Shown piece after piece: positions 53,656 to 62,972 of a DNA stretch of 64,000 bases. Made by a program: the position numbers and the translations under genes. Each line of letters begins with the position of its first letter. The stretch's first letter is position 1. A model generated the notes under the pieces. The model searched no databases. It was not told where the DNA came from and was given only the letters and a program-made list of their open reading frames with translations. This stretch comes from Phenylobacterium sp. CCH9-H3 (GTDB taxonomy: Bacteria > Pseudomonadota > Alphaproteobacteria > Caulobacterales > Caulobacteraceae), in contig NZ_LSJI01000272.1 of NCBI RefSeq assembly GCF_001557235.1, positions 7,061 to 71,060 on the forward strand, read 5' to 3'.

Positions 53656-53802
53656 GCTCCTCCCCCGAACCGAAGAGTTCGGGGGAGGTGTCAGCGTAGC
53701 TGACGGAGGGGGCGCGAGGCAGCTTCTGATGACTGTCGGCCTTGCGCCCCTCCGTCGTCGCGTTCGCGCCGGTCCACCTCCCCCGCTGCGCAGGGGAGGA
53801 GC
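53656..53802. repeat. CTCCCCC inverted-repeat element, copy C
   Basis: An element of about 147 bp with perfect 10-bp ends GCTCCTCCCC and GGGGAGGAGC. It shares TCAGCGTAGCTGAC and GGAGGGGGC with copy A, while the middle is different. It fills the gap between the convergent SDR and O-methyltransferase genes. Confidence 0.85.
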
Positions 53803-53811
53803 GATAACCGC

Positions 53812-54480
53812 CTAGACCTTCACCACCAGTTCCAGCCCGTTATCGAAGGGCAGGGTCATGGTCTTGAGGCCGTTCCTGGGATCCTCGACGAACGCAAAGA
53901 AGTGGCGATAGGCCTCGCGGAACTGCGTGGTGTTGTCGGCGACGATGACGGCGCCCGGCCGCAGGTGCGGTGCGACCAGTTCCAGGGCCGGGCGGGCCAT
54001 CTCGGTCCAGATGTCCATCAGGACGAAATCGACGGGCCCCTCGATCACCTTCAGCGTCTCGCGCAGGTCGCCCTCGCGAAGGTCGATGAGATCCGAGACC
54101 CCGGCGGCCGCGAAGTTGGCGCGGGCCTGCGCGGCCTTCGCCGGCTCGTATTCCGTGCCGATCACGACCCCGCCGCCGTTCGCGCGGACCGCGTCGGCCA
54201 GATAGAGGGTCGAGACGCCGAAGCTGGTGCCCACCTCCACCACCCGCGTGGCGCGCAGCGCACGGCACAGCATGTGGCAGAACTCGGCCTTGATCGGCTC
54301 CAGGGCCACCATCTTATCGGCCATGAACCGGTTGGCGTCGTCGTCCAGTCCATCCCAGGTGAGGTCACCCTTCTGCGCCCGCGCGATGAAGTAGCCGATG
54401 GTCTCCGCCTCCTGAGCGGCGCTGGCCGCCTGCAGCGTCTCGATGCGCGCCTTCAGCGCGGCGTCGCCGATGACGCTCAT
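53812..54480 (-). CDS. Class I SAM-dependent O-methyltransferase
   Basis: A 222-residue methyltransferase of the catechol/caffeoyl O-methyltransferase type. It has VVEVGTSFGVSTLYLADAVR, IGTEYEPAKAAQARANF and the metal-type segment FVLMDIWTEM. Its start overlaps the VOC gene stop by 4 bp (ATGA), so the two are translated together. Substrate unknown. Confidence 0.88.
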   Translation of the reverse strand: MSVIGDAALKARIETLQAASAAQEAETIGYFIARAQKGDLTWDGLDDDANRFMADKMVALEPIKAEFCHMLCRALRATRVVEVGTSFGVSTLYLADAVRANGGGVVIGTEYEPAKAAQARANFAAAGVSDLIDLREGDLRETLKVIEGPVDFVLMDIWTEMARPALELVAPHLRPGAVIVADNTTQFREAYRHFFAFVEDPRNGLKTMTLPFDNGLELVVKV

Positions 54481-54851
54481 GTCCAGGCCTCGCGCTCGTA
54501 CTGCATGGCTCCGGCGACGTTGCCCTCGCTGTCGCGGAAGTAGATCAGCTCGCCCACGCCTTCGATGCGGAACGGGGCCATCAGGATCACGCCCCCCGCC
54601 GCCTCGATGGCGCTCACCGTGGCCTGGATGTCGTCGACGCCGAAGGTGATCTCCGTGCCCGGCATCCGCTGGCCGCCCACGTCGCGGCGGCCTTGCAGCG
54701 CGCCCAGGTGGCCTTCGCCGGTCGAGCGGGTCTGGTAGAAGCCGGGCGGACCCCACGGCGTGAAGGTCCAGCCGAACACCTCCTCGTAGAACCGCTTGGC
54801 GCGGGGGACGTCGTCGGCGTTGATGGCGAAGTGGCGGAGGGTTCCGGGCAT
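54477..54851 (-). CDS. VOC family protein
   Basis: A 124-residue vicinal-oxygen-chelate protein starting MPGTLRHFAINADDVPRAKR, with FYEEVFGWTF and LIYFRDSEGNVAGAMQY. The start at 54851 is preceded by GAAGGAGCTCGAC, almost the same ribosome site as the VOC gene at 32968. Coupled to the O-methyltransferase gene. Function unknown. The divergent AraC regulator may control the pair. Confidence 0.87.
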   Translation of the reverse strand: MPGTLRHFAINADDVPRAKRFYEEVFGWTFTPWGPPGFYQTRSTGEGHLGALQGRRDVGGQRMPGTEITFGVDDIQATVSAIEAAGGVILMAPFRIEGVGELIYFRDSEGNVAGAMQYEREAWT

Positions 54852-54917
54852 GTCGAGCTCCTTCGCCGACAAGCTAGGCCTGGGTCTCGCGACGCGCTTG
54901 CGCTAGTCTGACGAATT

Positions 54918-55688
54918 ATGTCGCTCATGCGCCAGAACGCCCGCGACGTGGACGGCTTTCCGGTCCGGGGGCTGGCCGTCACCTATCGCGACCGCGCCCG
55001 CCTCGACCGCCACACCCACCCCTGGGCGCAGCTGGTCTACGCCGCCAGCGGGACCATGCGGGTCTCGACCCCAGACGCGGCCTGGCTGGCGCCGCCCACG
55101 CGGGCCATCTGGGTGCCCGGTGGCGTGCCGCACGAGATCGAGATGCGCGGGACCGTGGCCATGCGCACCCTCTATCTGGCGCCGGCCGGCGAGGATCCGC
55201 GGCTGTCCGCCTGCCGGGCTATCGAGGTGGCGCCGCTGCTACGCGAACTGATCCTGCATGTGGTGAAGCTGGGGATGTTGGACACCGATACGCCGGCGCA
55301 TGCACGACTGGAGGGCTTGCTGGTCGACCTGCTGGCCGACGCCGCCACCGTGCCGTTCGAGCTTCCGCTGCCTACCGACCCGCGAGCGCGCGCCTTCGCC
55401 GATCGCCTGCTCGCCGACCCGGGGGCAGAGGCGTCGCTGGCCGAACTTGCCCGGGGCGCCGGGGCTAGCCTCCGCACTCTCCAGCGCCGGTTCCTTGCCG
55501 AGACCGCCCTGTCGCTGGAAGCCTGGCGGGGACGGGCGCGGATGCAGCAGGCGGTGGTGTCGCTGTCGAACGGCGCGCCGGTGACCGAAGCGGCGCTGGA
55601 CGCCGGCTACCAGAGCCCGTCCGCCTTCATCGCCGCGTTCAAGAAGGCCTTCGGCGTCACGCCGGCGCGGTGGCGCGGGTCGCTCTGA
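54918..55688 (+). CDS. AraC family transcriptional regulator
   Basis: A 256-residue regulator with an N-terminal cupin (HTHPWAQLVYAASG, WVPGGVPHEIEM) and two C-terminal HTHs (LAELARGAGASLRTLQRRF and ALDAGYQSPSAFIAAFKKAF). It is divergent from the VOC/O-methyltransferase pair by 66 bp, the usual place for a local regulator. Its 3' end overlaps the aminotransferase gene by 32 bp, tail to tail. Confidence 0.9.
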   Translation: MSLMRQNARDVDGFPVRGLAVTYRDRARLDRHTHPWAQLVYAASGTMRVSTPDAAWLAPPTRAIWVPGGVPHEIEMRGTVAMRTLYLAPAGEDPRLSACRAIEVAPLLRELILHVVKLGMLDTDTPAHARLEGLLVDLLADAATVPFELPLPTDPRARAFADRLLADPGAEASLAELARGAGASLRTLQRRFLAETALSLEAWRGRARMQQAVVSLSNGAPVTEAALDAGYQSPSAFIAAFKKAFGVTPARWRGSL

Positions 55689-56844
55689 TCGACAGGTCCC
55701 GCGCCCGGGCCAGCCGCGCCACGCCCTCGTCCAGGGTGGCGTCGCCCTTGGAGAAGCACAGGCGCACGATGGTGGCCACCGGCTCGGCCTCGTAGAAGGC
55801 CGAGACCGGGATCGCCGCCACACCGGCCTCGTTCACCGCGCGCAGGCAGAAGTCGCGGTCGCCCTCGCCGACGCCAGAGGCCGGCAGATCGATGCTGAGG
55901 AAGTAGGTTCCCTGGCTGGGCAGGACCGCGAATCCCTCGCGCGCCAGGCCGGCGGCGAGCCGGTCGCGGGACCGTTCCAGGCTCACGGGCATATCGCGGA
56001 ACCAGTCGGCGGCGTTGTCCAATCCCCAGGCCACCGCGGACTGCAGGTTCGGCGGGGTCGTGAAGGTCAGGAACTGGTGCGCGCGGGCCAGGCTGTGGGT
56101 CAGGGCGGGCGCAGCGCAGAGGAAGCCGACCTTCCAGCCCGTCAGGCCGAACATCTTGCCGGCCGAGCCGATCTTCACCGTCCGCTCGCGCATGCCGGGA
56201 TAGGCGATCAGCGGCCGGTGGCGGGCCTCACCGAAGACCACCTGCTCCCAGACCTCGTCGCAGACGGCGATGGCCTCGTGCGCCACGCAGAACTCGGCCA
56301 GCAGGGCCAGGTCCTCGTCGGGGATCACGACGCCGGTGGGGTTCACCGGATTGTTCAACACCACCAGCCGCGTGCGGGCCGTGAAGGCGGCTTCCAGCAT
56401 CGCGCGGTCGAAGCGCCAGTGCGGCGGCTTCAGGGCCACCAGCTTGGGCACGCCGCCCGCCCGGCGGATCAGCGGCAGGTAGGCGTCGTAGAACGGCTGG
56501 AAGACCACCACCTCGTCGCCCGGCTCGATGAGGGCCAGGAAGCTCGCCGCCAGCGCCTCGGTCGCCCCGGAGGTGACGGTCACCTCCGACGCCCAGTCCA
56601 GGTCCAGCCCCTGCGAACGCGCGTAGTGCCTAGCCACCGCCTGGCGCAGTTCGGCCAGGCCGGCCATGGGGGGATACTGGTTATAGCCGTCGAGCACGGC
56701 CTCGGCCGCCTTGGCGCGCACCGCCTGCGGACCCGGATCGTCGGGGAAGCCCTGGCCCAGGTTCACCGCCCCCAGGGCGCGGGCGAGGCCCGACATCTCC
56801 TCGAAGATCGTGGTGGGCAGGTTCGAGAAAATCGCGTTGGCCAT
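55657..56844 (-). CDS. Class I/II pyridoxal-phosphate aminotransferase
   Basis: A 395-residue fold-type I aminotransferase. It has VNLGQGFPDDPGP, NNPVNPTGVV, DEVWEQVVF and the cofactor lysine in GSAGKMFGLTGWKVGF. It is closest in pattern to the YbdL/methionine and kynurenine aminotransferase group. MANAIFSNLPTTIFEEMS is the typical N-terminus of that group, supporting the start at 56844. Divergent from a GNAT gene by 50 bp. Confidence 0.9.
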   Translation of the reverse strand: MANAIFSNLPTTIFEEMSGLARALGAVNLGQGFPDDPGPQAVRAKAAEAVLDGYNQYPPMAGLAELRQAVARHYARSQGLDLDWASEVTVTSGATEALAASFLALIEPGDEVVVFQPFYDAYLPLIRRAGGVPKLVALKPPHWRFDRAMLEAAFTARTRLVVLNNPVNPTGVVIPDEDLALLAEFCVAHEAIAVCDEVWEQVVFGEARHRPLIAYPGMRERTVKIGSAGKMFGLTGWKVGFLCAAPALTHSLARAHQFLTFTTPPNLQSAVAWGLDNAADWFRDMPVSLERSRDRLAAGLAREGFAVLPSQGTYFLSIDLPASGVGEGDRDFCLRAVNEAGVAAIPVSAFYEAEPVATIVRLCFSKGDATLDEGVARLARARDLSIRATRATAPA

Positions 56845-56894
56845 CGGCGCGATTTTGGCTGCAGAATTCCGCCGTGACCACCCGGAGGGCCCTC

Positions 56895-57347
56895 ATGGAG
56901 ATCGTCGAGTTCGAACCCCATCATGCCGAGGCCTTTCACCGGCTGAACGAGGCCTGGATCTCCAAGTATTTCGCGCTGGAGCCCAAGGACCTGGAGGCCC
57001 TGACCGACCCGAAGCGCAAGATCATCGACAAGGGCGGCCGCATCTTCATGGCGCTGAAGGACGGCCGGCCCGTCGGTTGCGTCGCCCTGCTGAAGATGGA
57101 CGACGGCGGCTACGAAGTCGCGAAGATGACCGTCTCGGAGGACCTGCGCGGCTCGGGTCTGGGGCGCCTGCTGATGCAGCGCTGCATCGACGCCGGCGCC
57201 GAAATGGGCGCGCGGCGGCTCTACCTGGAGACCAACTCCAGCCTCGGCCCGGCGCTCGGCCTGTACCGCGCGATGGGCTTCAAGGACCTGGCGCCGGTGG
57301 AGACGCCCTATGCTCGCGCCGACGTCTTCATGGAGCGGCCTTACTGA
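56895..57347 (+). CDS. GNAT family N-acetyltransferase
   Basis: A 150-residue acetyltransferase. It opens FEPHHAEAFHRLNEAWISKYF and EPKDLEAL, has the acetyl-CoA loop EDLRGSGLGRLLMQR near residue 90, and ends with YRAMGFKDL. The start at 56895 is preceded by GGAGGGCCC. This sequence type is seen in predicted small-molecule acetyltransferases; substrate unknown. Confidence 0.88.
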   Translation: MEIVEFEPHHAEAFHRLNEAWISKYFALEPKDLEALTDPKRKIIDKGGRIFMALKDGRPVGCVALLKMDDGGYEVAKMTVSEDLRGSGLGRLLMQRCIDAGAEMGARRLYLETNSSLGPALGLYRAMGFKDLAPVETPYARADVFMERPY

Positions 57348-57367
57348 CCGCGCCACGAAGTCTCTAG

Positions 57368-57384
57368 TTGCGAACGACTCGCAA
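57368..57384. promoter_or_regulatory. Fur-like palindrome
   Basis: TTGCGA-ACGAC-TCGCAA is a perfect 6-bp inverted repeat 37 bp before the next gene, resembling proteobacterial Fur boxes of the TGCGAAT-ATTCGCA kind. The repeat GCAATAGC follows at once. Confidence 0.45.
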
Positions 57385-57421
57385 TAGCAATAGCGTGGTG
57401 CGGACTTCCCCGGAGTCTCCC

Positions 57422-57898
57422 ATGCACGACCTCAAGCCCCACGACGACCTCCTGCACGGCGAGCGCCTGCTGATCCGCACGGTCCGGCTGCTGGCGCTGA
57501 CGGCGCCCTGCCATAGCCTGCGGGCCCACTTCGAAGCGGCCTGCGGATGCTCGGGCCAGGCGGCCTACCGGATGCTGGAAGCGTTCGTGCAGCAGTTGGG
57601 CGCCCGTGGCCGGCGGCGGGTGACGCTGTCGATCCCGGCCGATCCGCGGCTGACCGACGACGAGGCGCTCATCCTGGACGCCTTCGGCTGCGCCCAGGCC
57701 GAAGACTACCGGTCCCTGGACGAGCGGCTGACCGGCCTGCTGGGCGCCCCACCGCCGTTTCCGCTGGGCGCGGCGGCTTGCGTCGTGGCCGAGACCCTGG
57801 CGATGAACGGGCTGATGCTGCGGTCCCGGCCGGCGCCGGACTCCCTCATCCCCCGCGCGTGGCGGGACGATCCGCCGTTCCTGATGGCGGCCGAATAG
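57422..57898 (+). CDS. Hypothetical protein, 158 residues
   Basis: A soluble, helix-rich protein with CHSLRAHFEAACGCSGQAAY in the first third and FGCAQAEDYRSLDERLTGLL in the middle, including four cysteines. I do not recognise a family. The start at 57422 follows GGAGTCTCCC. The Fur-like palindrome upstream suggests, but does not prove, iron control. It abuts the convergent sugar dehydrogenase gene. Confidence 0.7.
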   Translation: MHDLKPHDDLLHGERLLIRTVRLLALTAPCHSLRAHFEAACGCSGQAAYRMLEAFVQQLGARGRRRVTLSIPADPRLTDDEALILDAFGCAQAEDYRSLDERLTGLLGAPPPFPLGAAACVVAETLAMNGLMLRSRPAPDSLIPRAWRDDPPFLMAAE

Positions 57899-59116
57899 CT
57901 ATTTCCGGTCGCGGGCCAGCCGCAGGATGGCGCCGTTGCGATCGTCGGCGATCCAGATCGCGCCGTCCGCGGCCACGGACAGCCCCACCGGCGCGCCGCT
58001 GGGCCGCCGGCCCTTCATGGCCCGCCAGCCCGGCGTCAGGTCGATCGGCGCGGCCGCCGTCGGCCGTCCGGCGTCGTCCAGCGCATAGGCCAGGATGCGC
58101 GAGCCCGTTGGCCGATAGCCATGCAGGCTGACCAGCAGCCGTCCGGCCAGTTCCGGAAACATGGCGCCGCGATACTCGACCAGGTCCAGGGGCGCGGCGT
58201 GCGCCGGCATGAGGCGGCCGGGCTTGCGGAAGGGCGCGCACGAGACCTTCCGGGCTTTCCACGCCGGCGCGGGCTGTCCCGCGCCCATACAGTAGGGCCA
58301 GCCGTAGTGCGCGCCCGCCTCGATCACGTTGAGCTCTTCCGGCGGCCAGGCAGGATCGGGCACGTCGATACTGTTCTCCGCCTGCAGGACCGTCCCGGCG
58401 CGGGTGCGGACGAGGGCGAGGGAATTGCGCAGGCCACGGGCGAAGACTGTGGGCTCCGGCGCCCACTTGCCGGGGCCGGCCGGGGCGAACCGCCAGAGCG
58501 CCGCGTGCCGCTCGGCCTCGGCGCAGCGGGCCTCGCCAGGCCGCGGCGGGCACTGGTCGGAGGGGGCTCCCACATTGACCAGCAGGGCGCCATCGGCGTC
58601 GAAGATGAAGGCCGAGAGCGGGTGACGGTTCTCGTGCAGCCGGTTGTCGGGCAGGCCGGTGACCACCGGCGTCAGCGTCGCCTGCGGGTCCGCCGCATCG
58701 GGATCGAACCGGCTGATCCGGCTCATCTCGCTGAGATAGGCCTTGCCGTCCGGGCCGACGGCCAGGGTGTGGGGGAGATCCAGCTTCGAGAGGAGGCGCC
58801 TTAAGCCCGGCTCGCCGGAGGGCCTGGGGGTCAGGCGCCAGACCGAGCCGCGCCCGGGGTCCCAGGTCCCGAGGTCCGCCACCAGCCAGTCGCCGCCCGG
58901 GAGAGGCAGCAGGGTGCGCGGCAGATGAAGGGTGCGCCTGGAGGGCGGCAGGCCGGCCGGGGGCGGGGCCAGGACGATGCCGGCGCACATCCCCTTCATC
59001 GTCTCGATGGGCGCGCGGGGATAGCCGTCGCAGGTCCGGCCATCGCGGGCGTACCCCTGGGCCTGCGCCGCCCCGGCGACGAGCGCCAGGGCCAGGGCGG
59101 CAAGCAGCCCGCGCAC
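57899..59116 (-). CDS. PQQ-dependent sugar dehydrogenase-like exported protein
   Basis: A 405-residue beta-propeller protein with a signal peptide (LLAALALALVAGAAQA). It has LPHTLAVGPDGKAYLSEM, FARGLRNSLALV, NVIEAGAHYGWPYCMG and PVGLSVAADGAIWIADDRNG, the pattern of soluble glucose/sorbosone dehydrogenases that use pyrroloquinoline quinone in the periplasm. The start is a GTG at 59116 after TGAGGTCC. The gene follows hemolysin III by 5 bp and is likely co-transcribed. Confidence 0.82.
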   Translation of the reverse strand: MRGLLAALALALVAGAAQAQGYARDGRTCDGYPRAPIETMKGMCAGIVLAPPPAGLPPSRRTLHLPRTLLPLPGGDWLVADLGTWDPGRGSVWRLTPRPSGEPGLRRLLSKLDLPHTLAVGPDGKAYLSEMSRISRFDPDAADPQATLTPVVTGLPDNRLHENRHPLSAFIFDADGALLVNVGAPSDQCPPRPGEARCAEAERHAALWRFAPAGPGKWAPEPTVFARGLRNSLALVRTRAGTVLQAENSIDVPDPAWPPEELNVIEAGAHYGWPYCMGAGQPAPAWKARKVSCAPFRKPGRLMPAHAAPLDLVEYRGAMFPELAGRLLVSLHGYRPTGSRILAYALDDAGRPTAAAPIDLTPGWRAMKGRRPSGAPVGLSVAADGAIWIADDRNGAILRLARDRK

Positions 59117-59121
59117 GGACC

Positions 59122-59790
59122 TCAGCTCTGCGAGGCCAGCACGACGCCCAGCAGCACCGCGCACCAGTGGGCGGCGGCCGCGGCCACCACATGGCCGTGC
59201 CAGATGGCGCGGGAGAACTTCAGGCGCTTGTTCACGTAGAAGATCACCCCGGTCGAATAGAGGACCCCGCCGGTGACCAGCAGGGCCATGGCGTACCAGG
59301 CCAGGGTGTCGATCATCGGCTTCAGGGCCACGACCACCAGCCAGCCCAGCGCCAGATAGACGACCACCCAGAACTTCCGGTCGATGCCGACCAGGAACAG
59401 CTTCCCCAGCGCGCCGAGCGTGGCGATGCCCCACACGGCCGCCGTCATCCAGACGCCCCAGGCGCCGGGCAGGTTGAGGGTGAAGGGCGTGTAGGAGCCG
59501 GCGATCATCAGGAAGATGCCGGCGTGATCCAGGCGCCGCAGCACCGGGCGGTACTGGGGCTTGGCGAAGTTGTAGGCCGTGGAAAACGCCAACATGGCCA
59601 CGATGCCCGCGGCGTAGATCGAGACGCCCACGACCTGGCTGATCGAGCCCTTCATCACCGCCAGGGTCAGCAGGACGATTCCCCCCACCAGCGCCAGGGT
59701 CAGGCCCATGACGTGGACGACCAGATCCGCGCATTTCGCGGCCGGCGTGGGATAGTGGCGGGGCGGGTAGGGCCGATCGGGGGAGGTCAT
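59122..59790 (-). CDS. Hemolysin III family (PAQR-type) membrane protein
   Basis: A 222-residue membrane protein with seven predicted helices. It has the family motifs AFSTAYNF, RRLDHAGIFLMIAGSYTPF and the final FSRAIWHGHVVAAAAAHW, with conserved His and Asp residues that bind metal in PAQR proteins. The start at 59790 is the first ATG before the conserved part. Physiological role in bacteria is unclear. Confidence 0.9.
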   Translation of the reverse strand: MTSPDRPYPPRHYPTPAAKCADLVVHVMGLTLALVGGIVLLTLAVMKGSISQVVGVSIYAAGIVAMLAFSTAYNFAKPQYRPVLRRLDHAGIFLMIAGSYTPFTLNLPGAWGVWMTAAVWGIATLGALGKLFLVGIDRKFWVVVYLALGWLVVVALKPMIDTLAWYAMALLVTGGVLYSTGVIFYVNKRLKFSRAIWHGHVVAAAAAHWCAVLLGVVLASQS

Positions 59791-59837
59791 GGCGAAACTC
59801 CTAGACCTCCTCCGTGTCACGCGCGTGGCGGCGTTGT

Positions 59838-61673
<1,836 letters not shown>

Positions 61674-61740
61674 AGGAGGGGCAGTCTCTTTCAGGAGGCG
61701 CGCGCTTGTAGGGGAAGCCGCGGCAGACCGCCAGCCTGTT

Positions 61741-61751
61741 GTGCGCCGCAC
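61741..61751. promoter_or_regulatory. GTGCG-C-CGCAC palindrome in the typA leader
   Basis: A perfect 5-bp inverted repeat with one central base, 68 bp before typA. The identical 11-mer, with TT in front, lies in the spacer of the small RNA promoter at 61858-61868. Confidence 0.5.
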
Positions 61752-61847
61752 CTAACGCCTTAGGTTGATTACGTAACGTGATATCCTGTTTCCGCTGCGA
61801 AAACAGCTGCGGCACAGGCGCGCGACACAAAAGATTCTCAAAGGCGC

Positions 61848-61876
61848 TTGCATTTTTGTGCGCCGCACACTAGCTT
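61848..61876 (+). promoter_or_regulatory. Promoter of candidate small RNA
   Basis: TTGCAT (61848-61853) and TAGCTT (61871-61876) are 17 bp apart; the spacer contains GTGCGCCGCAC (61858-61868). Transcription would begin near 61883. Confidence 0.55.
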
Positions 61877-61882
61877 CAGCGT

Positions 61883-61968
61883 CATAGGGCGTCCCTGACG
61901 CTCTCGCCCTTCCTGGGCGTTTCCTCCCTGATTTGAACTGCCGCGCCCGATGGCGCGGCTTTTTTTTT
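61883..61968 (+). ncRNA. Candidate small RNA, copy 1 of a paired family
   Basis: A stand-alone transcription unit on the plus strand between minus-strand typA and luxR genes. It has a promoter, hairpin CGCCC-TTCCT-GGGCG (61906-61920), an unpaired TTTCCTCCCT, and a perfect GCCGCGCC-CGAT-GGCGCGGC terminator with nine T (61940-61968). No protein frame fits. Bases 61910-61929 are identical to the candidate at 9543-9618. The 5' end may be a few bases off; an AGCGTCA/TGACGCT repeat (61878-61902) either belongs to the RNA or is an operator at the start site. Pyrimidine-rich loops suggest base-pairing with ribosome sites of mRNAs. Confidence 0.75.
61940..61968 (+). terminator. Intrinsic terminator of candidate small RNA
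   Basis: A perfect 8-bp stem with CGAT loop and nine T. No plus-strand protein gene precedes it. Confidence 0.92.
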
Positions 61969-61983
61969 GGCCCGCTTGCGGGC

Positions 61984-62622
61984 TCAGTCCTCGATGATCG
62001 GCGCCAGGAACCGCCCGGCGATCAGCGCCGCTTCCGTCCGGTTGCGGGTGCCGGTGAGCCGCAGGATCGCGTGGATGTGGAGCTTCACGGTGCCCAGCGT
62101 GATGCCCAGCGAACTGGCGATCTGCTGGTTGCTCATGCCCACCGCGATGCACTTGAGGACGTCCAGCTGGCGGGGCGAGAGCCCAAGCTGGCGGTTGGCC
62201 GGGGCTGAGCGCCGCGGCCTGGCGGACGTCTCGTGCGGAAAGTGCGCGCCGCCCTCGACGACCGCGCGGATTACGCTGCGGAACTTGTCCAGCTCATAGT
62301 TCTTCGAAGCATAGCCGCGGGTCCCGGCCATCTGGGCCAGGGCCGCGAAGCTTGGATTGGGCCGGTCGTCGATGGCGATCGCGGGCGCACGGCTCTGGGC
62401 GATCAGACGCCGCAGGCCTTCGAAATCGAAGTCGATGGAGAACAGGTCGACCAGCAGCAGGCCCGTCCGGTTGTGGCGGGTGAAGCGGTGGGCCTCGGCC
62501 ATCGACGAGGCGAAGCCGACCTCGCCCGAGCCCTGGACCTCCGCCACGAGGTCTGCGATCGCGAGGCGGCAGATCGGCTTCTCCTCCACGATGAGCGCGG
62601 CGATCGTCGCGCCCTCGCGCAC
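61984..62622 (-). CDS. LuxR/NarL-type response regulator-like protein
   Basis: A 212-residue regulator with an N-terminal receiver-like domain (IAALIVEEKPICRLAIADLV, LLLVDLFSIDFDFEGL with an Asp at the usual position) and a LuxR HTH (LSPRQLDVLKCIAVGMSNQQ and IASSLGITLGTVKLHIHAIL). The acidic pocket is EE and not DD, so phosphorylation is uncertain. The GTG at 62622 gives a normal receiver start. No kinase is adjacent. Confidence 0.85.
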   Translation of the reverse strand: MREGATIAALIVEEKPICRLAIADLVAEVQGSGEVGFASSMAEAHRFTRHNRTGLLLVDLFSIDFDFEGLRRLIAQSRAPAIAIDDRPNPSFAALAQMAGTRGYASKNYELDKFRSVIRAVVEGGAHFPHETSARPRRSAPANRQLGLSPRQLDVLKCIAVGMSNQQIASSLGITLGTVKLHIHAILRLTGTRNRTEAALIAGRFLAPIIED

Positions 62623-62972
62623 GGCCGCCGGCTCGACTTCCGGTGGGCCGGATCCCCGACGCGGACGGCCCGCACTCTTGCCCGCCGCCAGTACCAGCGC
62701 CGCCTCCCTCTAGAATATCCTTACGGCGTACGTGGGTAATGAGCGGGTAGATCAAAATCAATCCACAATCGCGAAAGTTCACTTGAGCAGAGGCATGCAA
62801 CGACCGGAGGTTAAACCAGATACGAAAATTTCCCCCTAAAGGCGAATGGTCGCCGCCATATCGAAAGATATAAATCTATATCCTATTTCCTAGAACTATC
62901 GGCCGGGTTGACTGTTGTTGGGAAATCGCCGGCTACTGATGCGATATACTCATCTTGTGTGGGGGACACGAT
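62623..62972. other. A/T-rich intergenic region
   Basis: 350 bp between divergent luxR and chemoreceptor genes, clearly richer in A and T than the rest of the window. It contains GATATA-AATC-TATATC (62867-62882, perfect 6-bp inverted repeat), TTGACT (62908-62913) and TATACT (62945-62950). No gene is supported. It probably holds promoters for both genes and regulator sites. Confidence 0.55.

Noticed and set aside
61838..62152. 104-codon minus-strand frame over the small RNA locus
   Set aside because: His/Gln/Arg-rich shadow of the luxR gene; contradicts the terminator structure.
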